This document shows, piece after piece, positions 16,388 to 26,270 of a stretch of DNA of 64,000 nucleotides. The position numbers and the translations under genes were made by a program. The notes below the pieces were generated by a model that searched no databases, was not told the origin of the DNA, and saw only the letters and a list, made by a program, of their open reading frames with translations. The stretch comes from Roseomonas sp. KE0001 (GTDB taxonomy: Bacteria > Pseudomonadota > Alphaproteobacteria > Acetobacterales > Acetobacteraceae), in the NCBI RefSeq assembly GCF_016107285.1, contig NZ_RCVQ01000008.1:182867-246866 (forward strand). The letters are read 5' to 3'. Positions within the stretch are counted from its first letter, which is position 1, and every line of letters begins with the position of its first letter.

Positions 16388-19300
16388 ATGGATGACAGGA
16401 TTCAGGCTCCCGGCTGGACCGAGGCCGACCGGCTTGCGGCTCTCGACCGTTACGGCATTCTCGACACGCCCCGCGAGCAGGACTTCGACGATCTCGTCCG
16501 CGTGGCCTCCACCCTGCTGGAGGCGCCCATCGCCGCGGTGAACCTGATCGCGCGGGACCGCCAGTGGTTCAAGGCCGAGGTCGGCCTCGACATGCGCGAG
16601 ATGCCGCTCGACAACGCGATCTGCGCCCGGGTCATGCTCCAGCCCGGCGAGATGGTCATTCCCGATCTGCGGGAGGATGCCCGCTTCCGCTGCAACCCGC
16701 TGGTCACCGCAGAGCCGGGGCTGCGCTTCTATGCCGGCGCCCTGCTGGAAACACCGGAGGGGCTGCCCCTCGGCACCCTCTGCGTGCTCGACACGGCGCC
16801 GCGCCCCGGCGGGCTGACGCCCCAGCAGCACTTCGTGCTCAGGACGCTGGCGCGGCAGGTCATGAGCCAGCTGAACCTCCGCCGCAGCCTGGCGCAGCAG
16901 GAGTTCCTGCGGGCCGAGCAGGCCCGCTCCGAGGCCCTGCGGCGGCAGGTCCTGAACAGCGCGACGGACTTCGCCATCATCAGCCTCGACCTCGCGCGCC
17001 GGGTGACCGGCTGGAACACCGGCGCCGTGAACATCCTGGGCTGGAGCGAGGCCGAGATGCTCGGCCGCTCCGCGGATCTGATCTTCGTGCCGGAGGAGCA
17101 GGCCGCCGGCCTCCCGGACGCCGAGGTGGCGCTCGCCGTCCGGAACGGCCAGGCCTCCAACGAGCGCTGGTACCAGCGCAAGGACGGCTCCCGCTTCTGG
17201 GGCTCGGGCGAGATGATGCTGCTCCGGGACGAGCGGGGCGCGCACACCGGCTACCTCAAGGTGTTGCGCAACCGCACGGAGCAGCATCTGGCCGGACAGG
17301 CCCTGGAGGTCGTCAACGAACGCTTCCGGCTGGCGCAGCGGGCGACGCGGGACGCGATCTGGGACTGGAGCTTCGAGGACGATCGCGTCCTCTGGAACGA
17401 GGCCCTCGAAGAGGCCTACGGATGGCGGCCCGAGCAGGTCGAGCCGACCGGCGGCTGGTGGCTCTCCCACATCCATCCCGAGGACCGGGACCGGATCGAC
17501 CGGGAGATTCACGCCGCGATCGACAGCACCGGGACGAGCTGGTCCGGCGAGTACCGGTTCCTTCGCGCCGATGGCAGCTATGCCGAGGTGCTGGACCGCG
17601 GCTACGTCATCCGCGCGCCCGGTGGCCAGGCCATCCGGATGATCGGCGCCATGCTCGACATCAGCGAGCGGCAGCGCACCAGGGCGGCGCTGCAGGAGGC
17701 CGACGACCGCCTGCGCCTGGCGACCAGCGCCGCCGGGATCGGTACCTTCGACTATCACATCCCCTCCGGCGAGCTGACCTGGGACGACCGCTGCCGCGCG
17801 CTGTTCGGCCTGCCGCCCGGCGCGTCCGTCAGCTATGAGGACACCTTCGTGGCCGGGCTGCATCCGGAGGACCGGGCGCGGGCGGAGCAGGCGGTGCGGC
17901 AATCCATGGACCCCGCCGGATCGGGGCATTTCGCCGCCGAGTATCGCACCATCGGCCTGCAGGACGGGATCGAGCGCTGGGTCTCGGCGCAGGGCGAGAC
18001 CCATTTCGAGAACGGGAGACCGGCGCGGCTGGTCGGGACCGTGCTCGATATCACCGACCGCAAGCGATCCGAGGCAGCGCTGCGCGAAAGCGAGACGCGC
18101 TACCAGACCCTGTTCAACTCGATGGATGAAGGCTTCTGCATCATCGAGTTCATCGACGGGCCGCACGGCCCCCTGAGCGACTACGTCCATGTCGAGGCCA
18201 ATGCCGGGTATGAGCGGCACACCGGCATTCCAGACATCGTCGGCAAGACCATCCGCGGCCTCGCGCCGCAGGAGGCGGAGGGCTGGCTCGAACTCTACGG
18301 CAGCGTGCTGCGCACCGGCCGGCCCATCCGCTTCGAGCGGTATTTCGCCGCGGCGGGGCGCCATATCGAGGTTTCGTCCGCCCGTGTCGAGCAGGCGAGC
18401 CGGCCACAGGTCTCGGTGCTGTTCCGCGACGTGACGGCCCGCAAGCAGGCGGAGGCGGCGCTGCGCGAAAGCGAGGCCCTGGCGCGGGAGAACATCCAGC
18501 GCGTGCAGCTCGCGCTGGCGGCGGGCGCCATCATCGGCACCTGGCTCTGGGACCTGCCCACCGACCGCTTCACGGTGGACGAGGCCTTCGCCCGCAGCTT
18601 CGGCCTCGATCCCGCGCTCGGGCATATCGGCCTCAGCCTCCAGCAGGTCGTCGCGACCGTCCATCCCGATGACAAGCCCGGCCTCGTCGCCGCGATCAAC
18701 ACGGCAATCGCCCGTGGCGGCGCCTATGCCCACCAGTACCGGGTGCGCCGCGCCGATGGGCGGTATCACTGGATCGAGGCCAATGGCCGTGTCGACCATG
18801 CGCCGGACGGCACGCCGCTGAGCTTCCCCGGCGTGCTGATCGGCGTGGAGGAACGGCGCGCCGTGGAGGCGGAGCGCGACCGCGCCGCCGCGGCGCTGCG
18901 CGCCCTCAACGAGACGCTGGAGCAGCGCATCGCCGAGCGGACGGCCGAGCTGCTGCAGGCGGAGGAGCAGCTGCGCCAGAGCCAGAAGATGGAGGCCGTC
19001 GGCCAGCTGACCGGCGGCCTCGCCCATGACTTCAACAACCTCCTGACCGGTATCACCGGCAGCCTGGAGTTGCTGCGCGCCCGCGTGGCGCAGGGCCGGG
19101 TGACGGACATGGATCGCTATGTCGCGGCGGCGCAGGGAGCGGCGACGCGCGCGGCCTCGCTGACGCACCGCCTGCTCGCCTTCTCCCGCCGGCAGACGCT
19201 GGACCCCCGGCCGACGGATGTGAACAGGCTGGTCACCGGGATGGAGGAGCTGATCCGCCGCACGGTCGGGCCGGCGATCGAGGTCGAGGTGGTGGGGGCC

Positions 19301-20125
19301 GGCGGCCTCTGGCCCACGCGGGTGGATCCGCCGCAGCTCGAGAACGCGCTGCTCAACCTCTGCATCAACGCGCGCGATGCCATGCCGCGCGGCGGACGCC
19401 TGACCATCGAGACCGCCAACCGCTGGCTCGACAGCCGCACCGCGCGGGACCGCGACCTCGGGCCCGGGCAGTACATCTCGCTCTGCGTGTCCGATACCGG
19501 CACGGGCATGACCCCGGATGTGGTGGCCAAGGCCTTCGATCCGTTCTTCACCACCAAGCCGCTGGGCCAGGGCACCGGGCTCGGCCTTTCCATGATCTAC
19601 GGCTTCGCCAGGCAGTCCGGCGGGCAGACGCGCATCTATTCGGAGCCCGGCCAGGGCACGATGGTGTGCCTGTACCTGCCGCGGCACCTGGGCGAGGCGG
19701 AGCCGCCGGAGGCGCTGCCCGAGCTGGCCGACGCCCCCCGGGCGGGGCTGGGCGAGACCGTCCTGGTGGTGGATGACGAGCCGACCGTCCGGATGCTGGT
19801 GATGGAGGTGCTGGAGGAGCTGGGCTATGCCGCCATCGAGGCGGGAGACAGCGCCACGGGCCTCAAGGTGCTGCAATCCGATGTCCGCATCGACCTGCTG
19901 GTGACCGATGTCGGACTGCCCGGCGGCATGAACGGGCGGCAGATGGCCGATGCCGCCCGCCTCAGCCGCCCCGACCTGCAGGTGCTGTTCATCACCGGCT
20001 ATGCCGAGAACGCCGTGGTGGGCGACGGGCACCTCGACCCCGGCATGCATGTGATGACCAAGCCCTTCACCATGGAGGACCTGGCCGGCCGGATCCGAAG
20101 GCTGATCACCGACAAGGCTTCGTAA
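16388..20125 (+). CDS. soluble GAF/multi-PAS hybrid sensor histidine kinase
   Basis: A 1245-residue sensor that should autophosphorylate on histidine and pass phosphate to its own receiver. Domains in order: GAF (about 25-165); PAS-like modules starting near residues 191, 311, 441, 571 and 706, two with the HPEDR motif; coiled linker (about 835-870); HisKA with phosphoacceptor His880 in GGLAHDFNNLL; HATPase (about 980-1097; N box NLCINARDAM, DTGTGM, GQGTGLGLSM); receiver (about 1124-1240) with Asp1174 in VTDVGLP. No transmembrane helix, so it senses cytoplasmic signals such as redox, light or small ligands. The HDFNN-type phosphoacceptor site is the HWE-distinct, PAS-hybrid type common in alphaproteobacteria. 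No output regulator is adjacent. Confidence 0.92.
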   Translation: MDDRIQAPGWTEADRLAALDRYGILDTPREQDFDDLVRVASTLLEAPIAAVNLIARDRQWFKAEVGLDMREMPLDNAICARVMLQPGEMVIPDLREDARFRCNPLVTAEPGLRFYAGALLETPEGLPLGTLCVLDTAPRPGGLTPQQHFVLRTLARQVMSQLNLRRSLAQQEFLRAEQARSEALRRQVLNSATDFAIISLDLARRVTGWNTGAVNILGWSEAEMLGRSADLIFVPEEQAAGLPDAEVALAVRNGQASNERWYQRKDGSRFWGSGEMMLLRDERGAHTGYLKVLRNRTEQHLAGQALEVVNERFRLAQRATRDAIWDWSFEDDRVLWNEALEEAYGWRPEQVEPTGGWWLSHIHPEDRDRIDREIHAAIDSTGTSWSGEYRFLRADGSYAEVLDRGYVIRAPGGQAIRMIGAMLDISERQRTRAALQEADDRLRLATSAAGIGTFDYHIPSGELTWDDRCRALFGLPPGASVSYEDTFVAGLHPEDRARAEQAVRQSMDPAGSGHFAAEYRTIGLQDGIERWVSAQGETHFENGRPARLVGTVLDITDRKRSEAALRESETRYQTLFNSMDEGFCIIEFIDGPHGPLSDYVHVEANAGYERHTGIPDIVGKTIRGLAPQEAEGWLELYGSVLRTGRPIRFERYFAAAGRHIEVSSARVEQASRPQVSVLFRDVTARKQAEAALRESEALARENIQRVQLALAAGAIIGTWLWDLPTDRFTVDEAFARSFGLDPALGHIGLSLQQVVATVHPDDKPGLVAAINTAIARGGAYAHQYRVRRADGRYHWIEANGRVDHAPDGTPLSFPGVLIGVEERRAVEAERDRAAAALRALNETLEQRIAERTAELLQAEEQLRQSQKMEAVGQLTGGLAHDFNNLLTGITGSLELLRARVAQGRVTDMDRYVAAAQGAATRAASLTHRLLAFSRRQTLDPRPTDVNRLVTGMEELIRRTVGPAIEVEVVGAGGLWPTRVDPPQLENALLNLCINARDAMPRGGRLTIETANRWLDSRTARDRDLGPGQYISLCVSDTGTGMTPDVVAKAFDPFFTTKPLGQGTGLGLSMIYGFARQSGGQTRIYSEPGQGTMVCLYLPRHLGEAEPPEALPELADAPRAGLGETVLVVDDEPTVRMLVMEVLEELGYAAIEAGDSATGLKVLQSDVRIDLLVTDVGLPGGMNGRQMADAARLSRPDLQVLFITGYAENAVVGDGHLDPGMHVMTKPFTMEDLAGRIRRLITDKAS

Positions 20126-20142
20126 GGGACAGGACGGCGGCC

Positions 20143-21105
20143 CTATCCCTCCCGGTCCGCCAGGCAGGTCCGCATGGCCTCGCCGATCCGGGCCTCGGAC
20201 AGCCGGCCGATCTCCGCGATGAACACGATCCGGCTGCGGGGAGCCTCCCCGGCCGTCCTGCCCGCCAGCGGCGCCAGGGTGGCGCGGCCGCCGGCCAGCT
20301 GGAACAGAAGCCGCCGCCCGGGCTGTTCCACCGCCTCGAAGATTCCCTTGGCGCGCGCCAGCCCGGGCGCCAGCCGCCCGATGGCCGCCTGGAAACGGGA
20401 CAGCGAGAGGGGTGCCTCGGCGGTCCAGCTCAGTGTCTCGAACCGGTCGGCCTGCGGGCGGCGGCGGCCCGGCTCGCGCGGCACCGGCGGGCGGGCCGGG
20501 TCGTCCGGCAGCACCAGGGGCAGCGGCACCTGCCCGTCCGGCGCCTCCACCAGCGTCGCCGCCGGGCGAAGCGCGGCCAGGGCGGCGCGGGCACGCTCCA
20601 GCGCCGCCGCGTCGCCCAGGTCGGTCCGGCTCAAGGCCACCACATCGGCCATGCGCAGCTGCGCGCGCAGCAGCGGATCCTCGAAGGCCGTGGGCGGCGC
20701 GGTGGCATCGACCACGCACAACACCGTCTCCAGCGGCGCTTCCTTCCACACCACCGGGTCCATCAGGTTGCGCACGATGTCGGCGGGGTCGGCGACGCCG
20801 CTGGTCTCGATGACGATGGCCTCCGGCCGCGGCGCGCGCCGCAGCAGCGTGGCCAGCGTCCGCAGCAGGTCGCCTTCCAGTGTGCAGCAGATGCAGCCAT
20901 TGGCCAGGCTCACCACGCCGTCGCTGGCACCGGCGATCAGTTCGGCATCGATGTTGATGGCGCCGAAATCGTTGACGACGGCGGCGATGCGGCGCCCGCC
21001 CGCTTCACGCAGGATATGGTTGACCACCGTGGTCTTGCCCGCCCCCAGAAAGCCGGTGACGAGCAGGACAGGAACGGGCAGGACGGGAACGGGCGGGCCG
21101 GCCAT
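20143..21105 (-). CDS. CobW/G3E-family GTPase, putative metallochaperone
   Basis: A 320-residue P-loop GTPase of the COG0523 group, whose members deliver zinc, cobalt or other metals to client enzymes. Residues 18-26 are the Walker A motif GFLGAGKTT, residues 71-74 are the CICC metal-binding motif of the group, and the Walker B/ETSG segment (IVIETSGVADP) follows. The C-terminal CobW domain is present (RFETLSWTAEAPLSLSRF). The start at 21105 overlaps the upstream deacylase stop by one base (TGATG), so the two are translationally coupled and the deacylase is the likely client. No cobalamin genes are nearby. Confidence 0.88.
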   Translation of the reverse strand: MAGPPVPVLPVPVLLVTGFLGAGKTTVVNHILREAGGRRIAAVVNDFGAINIDAELIAGASDGVVSLANGCICCTLEGDLLRTLATLLRRAPRPEAIVIETSGVADPADIVRNLMDPVVWKEAPLETVLCVVDATAPPTAFEDPLLRAQLRMADVVALSRTDLGDAAALERARAALAALRPAATLVEAPDGQVPLPLVLPDDPARPPVPREPGRRRPQADRFETLSWTAEAPLSLSRFQAAIGRLAPGLARAKGIFEAVEQPGRRLLFQLAGGRATLAPLAGRTAGEAPRSRIVFIAEIGRLSEARIGEAMRTCLADREG

Positions 21106-22616
21106 CAGCGCGCGATGCTGGGCCGGCGCACCGGCCTGCCCGGCCGCGCGGCGACGTCCATCACCCCATCGGCGATCACCGGCACGCCGCCGACGATCAG
21201 GTGGCGCACGCCTTCCGACGGCCGGTTCATCGCGCTGAACTCCGCCTTGTCGCTCAGCGTGTCGTAGTCGAACACCACCACATCGGCATCGGCGCCGACG
21301 CCCAGCCGCCCCTTGCCCAGCATGGCCGGCGTGCTGGCTTCCAGGATCTGCGCCGGGATCAACGAGCATTTGCGAATGCCCTCCAGCAGCGACACCGCCT
21401 GCCGCTCCCGCACCCAGTGGCGGATGAAGCGGGTGAAGCAGCCGGCGGACCGCGGGTGGGACGTCGCTTCCTTCGGCAGCGGCCAGGCATCGCCGGTATA
21501 GGTGCTGCCATCCGGCATGGACCACGGCATGGCGTCGGAGGCGATGGCGCCGTCCGGGTACAGCACGGCCATGTCCAGCAACTCGCGGTGCCGCTGGTTG
21601 TGCTCGGTGTCCAGCACATGCCACAGCACCAGCTGGGACGGGTCCTCGGCCTGCGCGGAGAGCAGCTCCTCCCGGTCGCGGAAGCGGTGGCCATCGGTCA
21701 CGCGCTGCACGGAATCGTAGCCGAGGCCGTTGCGCGCCTCGAATTCCGGGTCGCTGAAGAAGGCCGCCGCCAGCACGGTGGAGCCGGTGCCGTAGGGATA
21801 GGCCTCGACGGTGATGTTCAGCCCCTTGAGCTGCGCGTTGCGCACCAGCTCGTAGCAGCGGGCGATGTCGGTCTTGCTGGAGCTGTTGAAGTGGCAGATG
21901 TGCATATGCGCGCCGGTCGCGGCGGCATAGCCGATCAGGCGGATATAGGCCTCGGCGGCGCTCTGCGGATCGATCCGTGCCATGTAGGCGACATGCGTGA
22001 AGGTAGGCACGGTCCGGGCGGCGGCGAGCTTGCAGACCTCGAGCAGCTCCTGCACGCCGGCGCCGGGCGCGTAGGCGTTGAGGATGCCGATGCCGATGCC
22101 GCCCTCGTCCAGTCCCTGGGCCAGGCGCTCGATGATCCCGGCCTGCTCGGCCTCCGTCGCGATGTTGTCCATCCAGCGCCGGTCCCGCATGGCGCGGCCG
22201 AAGGCCTCGAGCGAGGATTCCTCGTTGGTGCCGACCATGGCGCCGATGCGCGCGAAGGCCCAGTTGGTGGCGGCGCCGTAGTTCAGCACGCGCCCCTCAG
22301 TGGCCTGCCGCCGGTACCAGGAGGCGACGGGCAGCACGCCGGCCTCCAGGTCCAACGTCGTCGTCACGCCGTCGAAGGCCTGCATGCGGTCGGCGGGGAT
22401 GGACTGGCCATGGGCATGGAGGTCGATGAAGCCGGGAGCGACCACCAGGCCGGTGGCATCGATCACCCGCTCCGCCCCGCCGAGGCCGGTGCCGACGGCG
22501 AGGATGCGGCCATCGCCGATCGCCACATCCGCGACACCGTCCAGGCCGCTCGCCGGATCGACCACCCGGCCGCCGCTGATCATCAAGGCACCCATTCTCG
22601 CCACTCCGCCTGCCAT
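21105..22616 (-). CDS. N-acyl-D-amino-acid deacylase family amidohydrolase
   Basis: Zinc-dependent amidohydrolase of 503 residues, resembling D-aminoacylase or N-acyl-D-glutamate deacylase, which releases D-amino acids from N-acyl forms. The TIM-barrel metal site begins with HxH at His67/His69 ([10 protein letters not shown]). Other supportive segments are [33 protein letters not shown] (late catalytic Asp), and the C-terminal beta-sandwich return ([14 protein letters not shown]). The start may instead be MGALMISGG at 22595. It is coupled to the CobW-type GTPase. Substrate specificity is not certain; dihydroorotase-like or hydantoinase activity is less likely. Confidence 0.82.
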   Translation of the reverse strand: MAGGVARMGALMISGGRVVDPASGLDGVADVAIGDGRILAVGTGLGGAERVIDATGLVVAPGFIDLHAHGQSIPADRMQAFDGVTTTLDLEAGVLPVASWYRRQATEGRVLNYGAATNWAFARIGAMVGTNEESSLEAFGRAMRDRRWMDNIATEAEQAGIIERLAQGLDEGGIGIGILNAYAPGAGVQELLEVCKLAAARTVPTFTHVAYMARIDPQSAAEAYIRLIGYAAATGAHMHICHFNSSSKTDIARCYELVRNAQLKGLNITVEAYPYGTGSTVLAAAFFSDPEFEARNGLGYDSVQRVTDGHRFRDREELLSAQAEDPSQLVLWHVLDTEHNQRHRELLDMAVLYPDGAIASDAMPWSMPDGSTYTGDAWPLPKEATSHPRSAGCFTRFIRHWVRERQAVSLLEGIRKCSLIPAQILEASTPAMLGKGRLGVGADADVVVFDYDTLSDKAEFSAMNRPSEGVRHLIVGGVPVIADGVMDVAARPGRPVRRPSIAR

Positions 22617-22743
22617 GACCTCGAACCACGCCGGACCCCGTCACGGCCGCATGCCATGTCCACCCGGCGGAGATCCGGAACGGGTCAATAGAGGCGCAAA
22701 CCGCCCAGGCCGCAACAGCCGGACCATGACAACCGGCCGGATC

Positions 22744-25059
22744 TCAGTCGCCGGCGGTGCCTCCCTCGCCCATGCGCCGGATGCGGACGGGAATGGCCTT
22801 GGCGGCGGGAACGTGGCTCTCCTTCGCGTGGTGCCAGAGCGGCAGCAGCGGATTGCACTCCGGGTAGTAGGCGGCGACGCAGCCCTCCGGCAGATCGAAG
22901 GGCACCACCTGGAGGTTGTCCACCTCCCGATGCACCCCATCCCCGGCCACGGTGAGCAGCGAAACCCGGTCCTCCGGGGCCAGGGCCAGGACATCCATGT
23001 CCCGCCGGTTCATCATGACGATGTCGCGGCTGCCATGGATGCCGCGGAAGCGGTCGTCATAGCCGTAGATGGTGGTGTTGAACTGGTCGTTGCTGCGCAC
23101 CGTCATCAGGGCGAAGACGCCGGCTCCCGTCACCGAGATGTCGGGATTGGCATCGAGGCTCGCGGGCGGCAGGAAATTGGCCTTGCCGGTCTCCGTCTCC
23201 CAGTTCCGCTCCCGCGCCGGATTGGGGCGATGGAAGCCGCCGGGCCGGCGCATGCGCTCGCTGTAGCGGTCGTACCATTTCGGGAATGTCTCGGCGATGG
23301 CCTGGCGGACCAGCCCGTAATCGCCCACCCAGGCATCCCAGTCGAGCTTCGGGTTCGCGGGAAGGGTCGCCTTGGCGATGCCGGCGATGATGGCGGGCTC
23401 GGACAGGAGATGCGGGCCCGCCGGCTCGCGGATGCCGCGCGAGGGATGGATATAGGAGGTGCTGTCCTCCACCGAGACCTCCTGCGGCCCGCTGGCCTGG
23501 CGGTCGATCTCGATGCGGCTGAGGCAGGGCAGCAGATAGGCCGCCCGCCCGTGGATGACGTGGCTGCGGTTCAGCTTGGTGGTGATCATCACGGTCAGCG
23601 GCAGCTTCCGCCAGGCCGGCTCCAGCAGGCGGTGTTCCGGGAGCGAGCGCACCAGGTTGCCGCCGAGCTGGATGACGGCCCCCATCCGGCCCTGGATCAC
23701 CCGCTCCGCCGCCTCCACCACATCGGTGCCCTTGTGGCGGGGCGGGCTGAAGCCGAACATCTCGCCGAGCTTGTCCAGGGGCGCCAGCTCCGGCTTCTCG
23801 GTGATCCAGACGGCCCGCTGGCCCTGCACGTTGGAATGGCCGCGCACCGGGCAGATGCCGGCGCCGGGGCGGCCGATATTGCCGCGCAGCAGCAGGAAGG
23901 CGACGAGCATGTGCAGGATCTCGACCCCGGCACGCTGCTGCGTCAGGCCCATGCCGTAGACGCCGAGGACCCGCCCGGCGCCGCGATAGGCCCGCGCGAC
24001 CTCCTCGATCTGCCCGCGCGCCACGCCCGAATGCCGCTCGATCTCCGCCCAGTCCTGGCGCCGCATCGCCTGGGCGAAGTCCTCGAAGCCATGCGTGTGG
24101 CCCTCGATGAAGGCCCGGTCCAGGACCGGCTCCCCGCCCTCGTCCTCCCATTCGAGAAGGATCTTGCACAGGCCCGCCAGCAGGGCGAGGTCGCCGCCCG
24201 CGCGGGGCTGGACGAAGAGCGAGGAGATCCGCGTCGACGGCTGGACCGTCATCTGCAGCGGATCCTGCGGATTGGTGAAGGCCGCCAGGCCCTGCTCGCG
24301 CAGGGGATTGATGGTGATGACGGGCACGCCGCGCCGCCGGGCCTCATCCAGCTGATGCAGCATGCGCGGACTGTTCGAGGCGGTGTTGTGCCCGAAGATC
24401 AGGATCAGGTCGGTCTGGGCGAAGTCCTCCAGCGTCACCGTGCCGACCGGCACGCCGATCGACTTGGGCAGGGCGACGGAAGTGCTCTCGTGGCACATGT
24501 TGGAGGAATCGGGCAGGTTGTTCGTGCCGTACATGCGCGCCAGGAGCTGGTACATGTAGGAGGCCTCGTTGCAGGCCCGGCCCGAGGCGTAGAAGACCGC
24601 TTCGTCCGGCCGCATCCCCCGCAGCGCCGCGCCGATCTCCTGGAAGGCCGTGGACCAGGCGACCGGCACATAGCGGTCCGTCGCCGCGTCCCATTTCATC
24701 GGCTCGGTCAGGCGGCCGGCCATCTCCAGGTCGTGGTCGCTCCAGGCCTCCAGCTCCGTCACGCGATGCCGGGCGAAGAAGTCCGGCTCGACCCTCGCGC
24801 TGGTCAGGTCCCAGGCGCTGGCCTTGGCGCCGTTCTCGCAGAACTCGAAGAGGTGCGGCGGGTTCGGCTTGGCCCAGGCACAGGAGACGCACATGAAGCC
24901 GCCATCCTTGTTCTGGCGGCGCAACGCCAGGCCGGTGCTGACCGCCCGGCCCTCCTGCCGGAGGATGCGACCCAGCGACTTGACAGACCCCCAGCCCCCC
25001 GAAGGCCCGTCATAGGGCCGGTATTCGACGTCCTCGGTCACGCCCAAGATCTCCCGCAC
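22744..25059 (-). CDS. FdhF/YdeP-family molybdopterin oxidoreductase
   Basis: A 771-residue molybdenum enzyme of the formate-dehydrogenase-like YdeP group. It has an N-terminal CVSC pair (Cys57, Cys60), a Cys189 in the conserved MCHESTSVAL segment, the cofactor-binding FGHNTASNSPRML and QLGGNLVRSLPEH stretches, and the C-terminal molybdopterin-dinucleotide-binding domain (NDQFNTTIYGYDDRFRG). The N-terminus lacks the complete four-cysteine 4Fe-4S motif of true FdhF, which is usual for YdeP. YdeP is linked to acid resistance in E. coli, with unknown substrate. It is divergent from Bug receptor 2 and has no fdhD partner in view; moaB lies 22 kb away. Confidence 0.88.
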   Translation of the reverse strand: MREILGVTEDVEYRPYDGPSGGWGSVKSLGRILRQEGRAVSTGLALRRQNKDGGFMCVSCAWAKPNPPHLFEFCENGAKASAWDLTSARVEPDFFARHRVTELEAWSDHDLEMAGRLTEPMKWDAATDRYVPVAWSTAFQEIGAALRGMRPDEAVFYASGRACNEASYMYQLLARMYGTNNLPDSSNMCHESTSVALPKSIGVPVGTVTLEDFAQTDLILIFGHNTASNSPRMLHQLDEARRRGVPVITINPLREQGLAAFTNPQDPLQMTVQPSTRISSLFVQPRAGGDLALLAGLCKILLEWEDEGGEPVLDRAFIEGHTHGFEDFAQAMRRQDWAEIERHSGVARGQIEEVARAYRGAGRVLGVYGMGLTQQRAGVEILHMLVAFLLLRGNIGRPGAGICPVRGHSNVQGQRAVWITEKPELAPLDKLGEMFGFSPPRHKGTDVVEAAERVIQGRMGAVIQLGGNLVRSLPEHRLLEPAWRKLPLTVMITTKLNRSHVIHGRAAYLLPCLSRIEIDRQASGPQEVSVEDSTSYIHPSRGIREPAGPHLLSEPAIIAGIAKATLPANPKLDWDAWVGDYGLVRQAIAETFPKWYDRYSERMRRPGGFHRPNPARERNWETETGKANFLPPASLDANPDISVTGAGVFALMTVRSNDQFNTTIYGYDDRFRGIHGSRDIVMMNRRDMDVLALAPEDRVSLLTVAGDGVHREVDNLQVVPFDLPEGCVAAYYPECNPLLPLWHHAKESHVPAAKAIPVRIRRMGEGGTAGD

Positions 25060-25146
25060 GCTGTTCTGGAATCAACCAATCGGTGCCGGGAAGAGTTGCG
25101 CCGGCGGCGCCCGCGGGTCCCGACTGTGTCAGCGATTCTGCCGCCA

Positions 25147-25186
25147 ACTGTCCCTTTCCCGGGCACGGTTCCAGGGACAGTCTGTC
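25147..25186. promoter_or_regulatory. inverted repeat in divergent fdhF-like / Bug receptor 2 region
   Basis: ACTGTCCCT (25147-25155) and AGGGACAGT (25173-25181) are perfect reverse complements with a 17-base spacer. The right arm also overlaps a smaller palindrome, GACAG-T-CTGTC (25176-25186). Position 38-72 bases before the Bug receptor 2 start fits an operator at its promoter. Regulator unknown. Confidence 0.55.
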
Positions 25187-25218
25187 GCCATAAAGCAACA
25201 AGATCCGGGGAACGTCCG

Positions 25219-26199
25219 ATGCACCGTCGCAGCCTGCTCGCCGCCAGCCTGGCGGCACCCGGCCTCCTGGCCGCCCGTCCCCTCCTGGCCCAACCCGAGG
25301 CCGCCTGGCCCAGCCGCGCCATCACCCTGGTCGAGGGCTACCCGCCCGGCGGCGTCACCGATCTCGCCTCCCGCGCCGTGGCCGATCCGATGTCGCGCGG
25401 GCTCGGCGTCCCCGTGGTGGTGGAGAACCGCCCCGGTGCCGCCACCTCCGTCGCCACCACCTACGGCGCGCGGGCGAAGCCCGATGGCTACACGCTGGTC
25501 ATGGGCACCACGACGCTCGCCATCAACCAGACGCTGCAGCCCAACCTGACGCCGAAGGACCCCGTGCGCGAGCTGGACCCGATCGGCATGGTGTTCCGCA
25601 CGCCCTTCATCCTGCATGTCCATCCCGGCGTGCCGGCGCGGACCACGGCGGAGCTGATCGCCCATTGCAAGGCCAATCCGGGCAAGGTGCTGTTCGGCTC
25701 GCCGGGCACCGGCTCGGTCAGCCATCTCTGCCTGGAGCTGTTCCGCGCCCGCACCGGCATCGACATCGTCCACGTGCCCTACCGCGGCGGCGCGCCGGCC
25801 GCGCTCGACCTGCGGCAGGGCCGCATCCATGCCGTCTTCCAGGCGATCCAGGAGGCCGCCACCACGCTCGGCGACGGCGGCACGCGCGGCCTCTCCGTGA
25901 CCGCCACCGCGCCGATCCCGAACTACCCCGACCTGCCGCCCGTGGCCGCGACGCTGCCGGGCTTCGAGGTCTTCTTCTGGCAGGGGCTGTTCGCGCCCGC
26001 CGGCACGCCGGCCCCGATCCTGGACCGCGCCGGCGCCGCGCTGCGCGCCGCCACGGAGGATGCCGGGCTGCGCGCGCGCCTGGCCGAGCAGGGCGTCTCC
26101 CTGGTCAGCAGCGACGGCCGGACGCTGCGCGAGACGTTGATCGCCGACACCCGGAAATGGGGCGAGGTGATCCGCGAGGGCAATATCCGGCTCGAATAG
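25219..26199 (+). CDS. Bug/TctC-family periplasmic solute-binding receptor 2
   Basis: A 326-residue exported receptor. MHRRSLLAASLAAPGLLAAR is a signal peptide with twin arginines; family motifs AITLVEGYPPGGVTDLASR, VVVENRPGAATSVATTYGA and VLFGSPGTGSVSHLCLELF follow, with the typical IVHVPYRGGAPAALDLRQG. The ATG at 25219 gives a correct signal peptide; the frame is open upstream but crosses the inverted repeat. The next gene, 71 bases downstream on the same strand, is a degradative HMG-CoA reductase, so mevalonate or a related hydroxyacid is a candidate ligand (inference). No membrane partner is encoded here. Confidence 0.92.
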   Translation: MHRRSLLAASLAAPGLLAARPLLAQPEAAWPSRAITLVEGYPPGGVTDLASRAVADPMSRGLGVPVVVENRPGAATSVATTYGARAKPDGYTLVMGTTTLAINQTLQPNLTPKDPVRELDPIGMVFRTPFILHVHPGVPARTTAELIAHCKANPGKVLFGSPGTGSVSHLCLELFRARTGIDIVHVPYRGGAPAALDLRQGRIHAVFQAIQEAATTLGDGGTRGLSVTATAPIPNYPDLPPVAATLPGFEVFFWQGLFAPAGTPAPILDRAGAALRAATEDAGLRARLAEQGVSLVSSDGRTLRETLIADTRKWGEVIREGNIRLE

Positions 26200-26270
26200 G
26201 CGCGGACGCCGCCCCGAGCCGCCCGGCCCGCCCGCCTTTCTCCGCCCAGCCGTTTACACGGATCTCCCGC

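Noticed and set aside
16175..20749. Very long leftward open frame opposite the hybrid kinase
   Set aside because: It is antisense to a kinase with complete motifs; the predicted protein is proline/arginine/glycine rich with no domain, as GC-rich DNA commonly gives on the opposite strand.
22300..25218. Rightward frame continuing into Bug receptor 2 from far upstream
   Set aside because: Only the part from ATG 25219 shows a signal peptide and family motifs; the upstream part is antisense to the FdhF-like gene.
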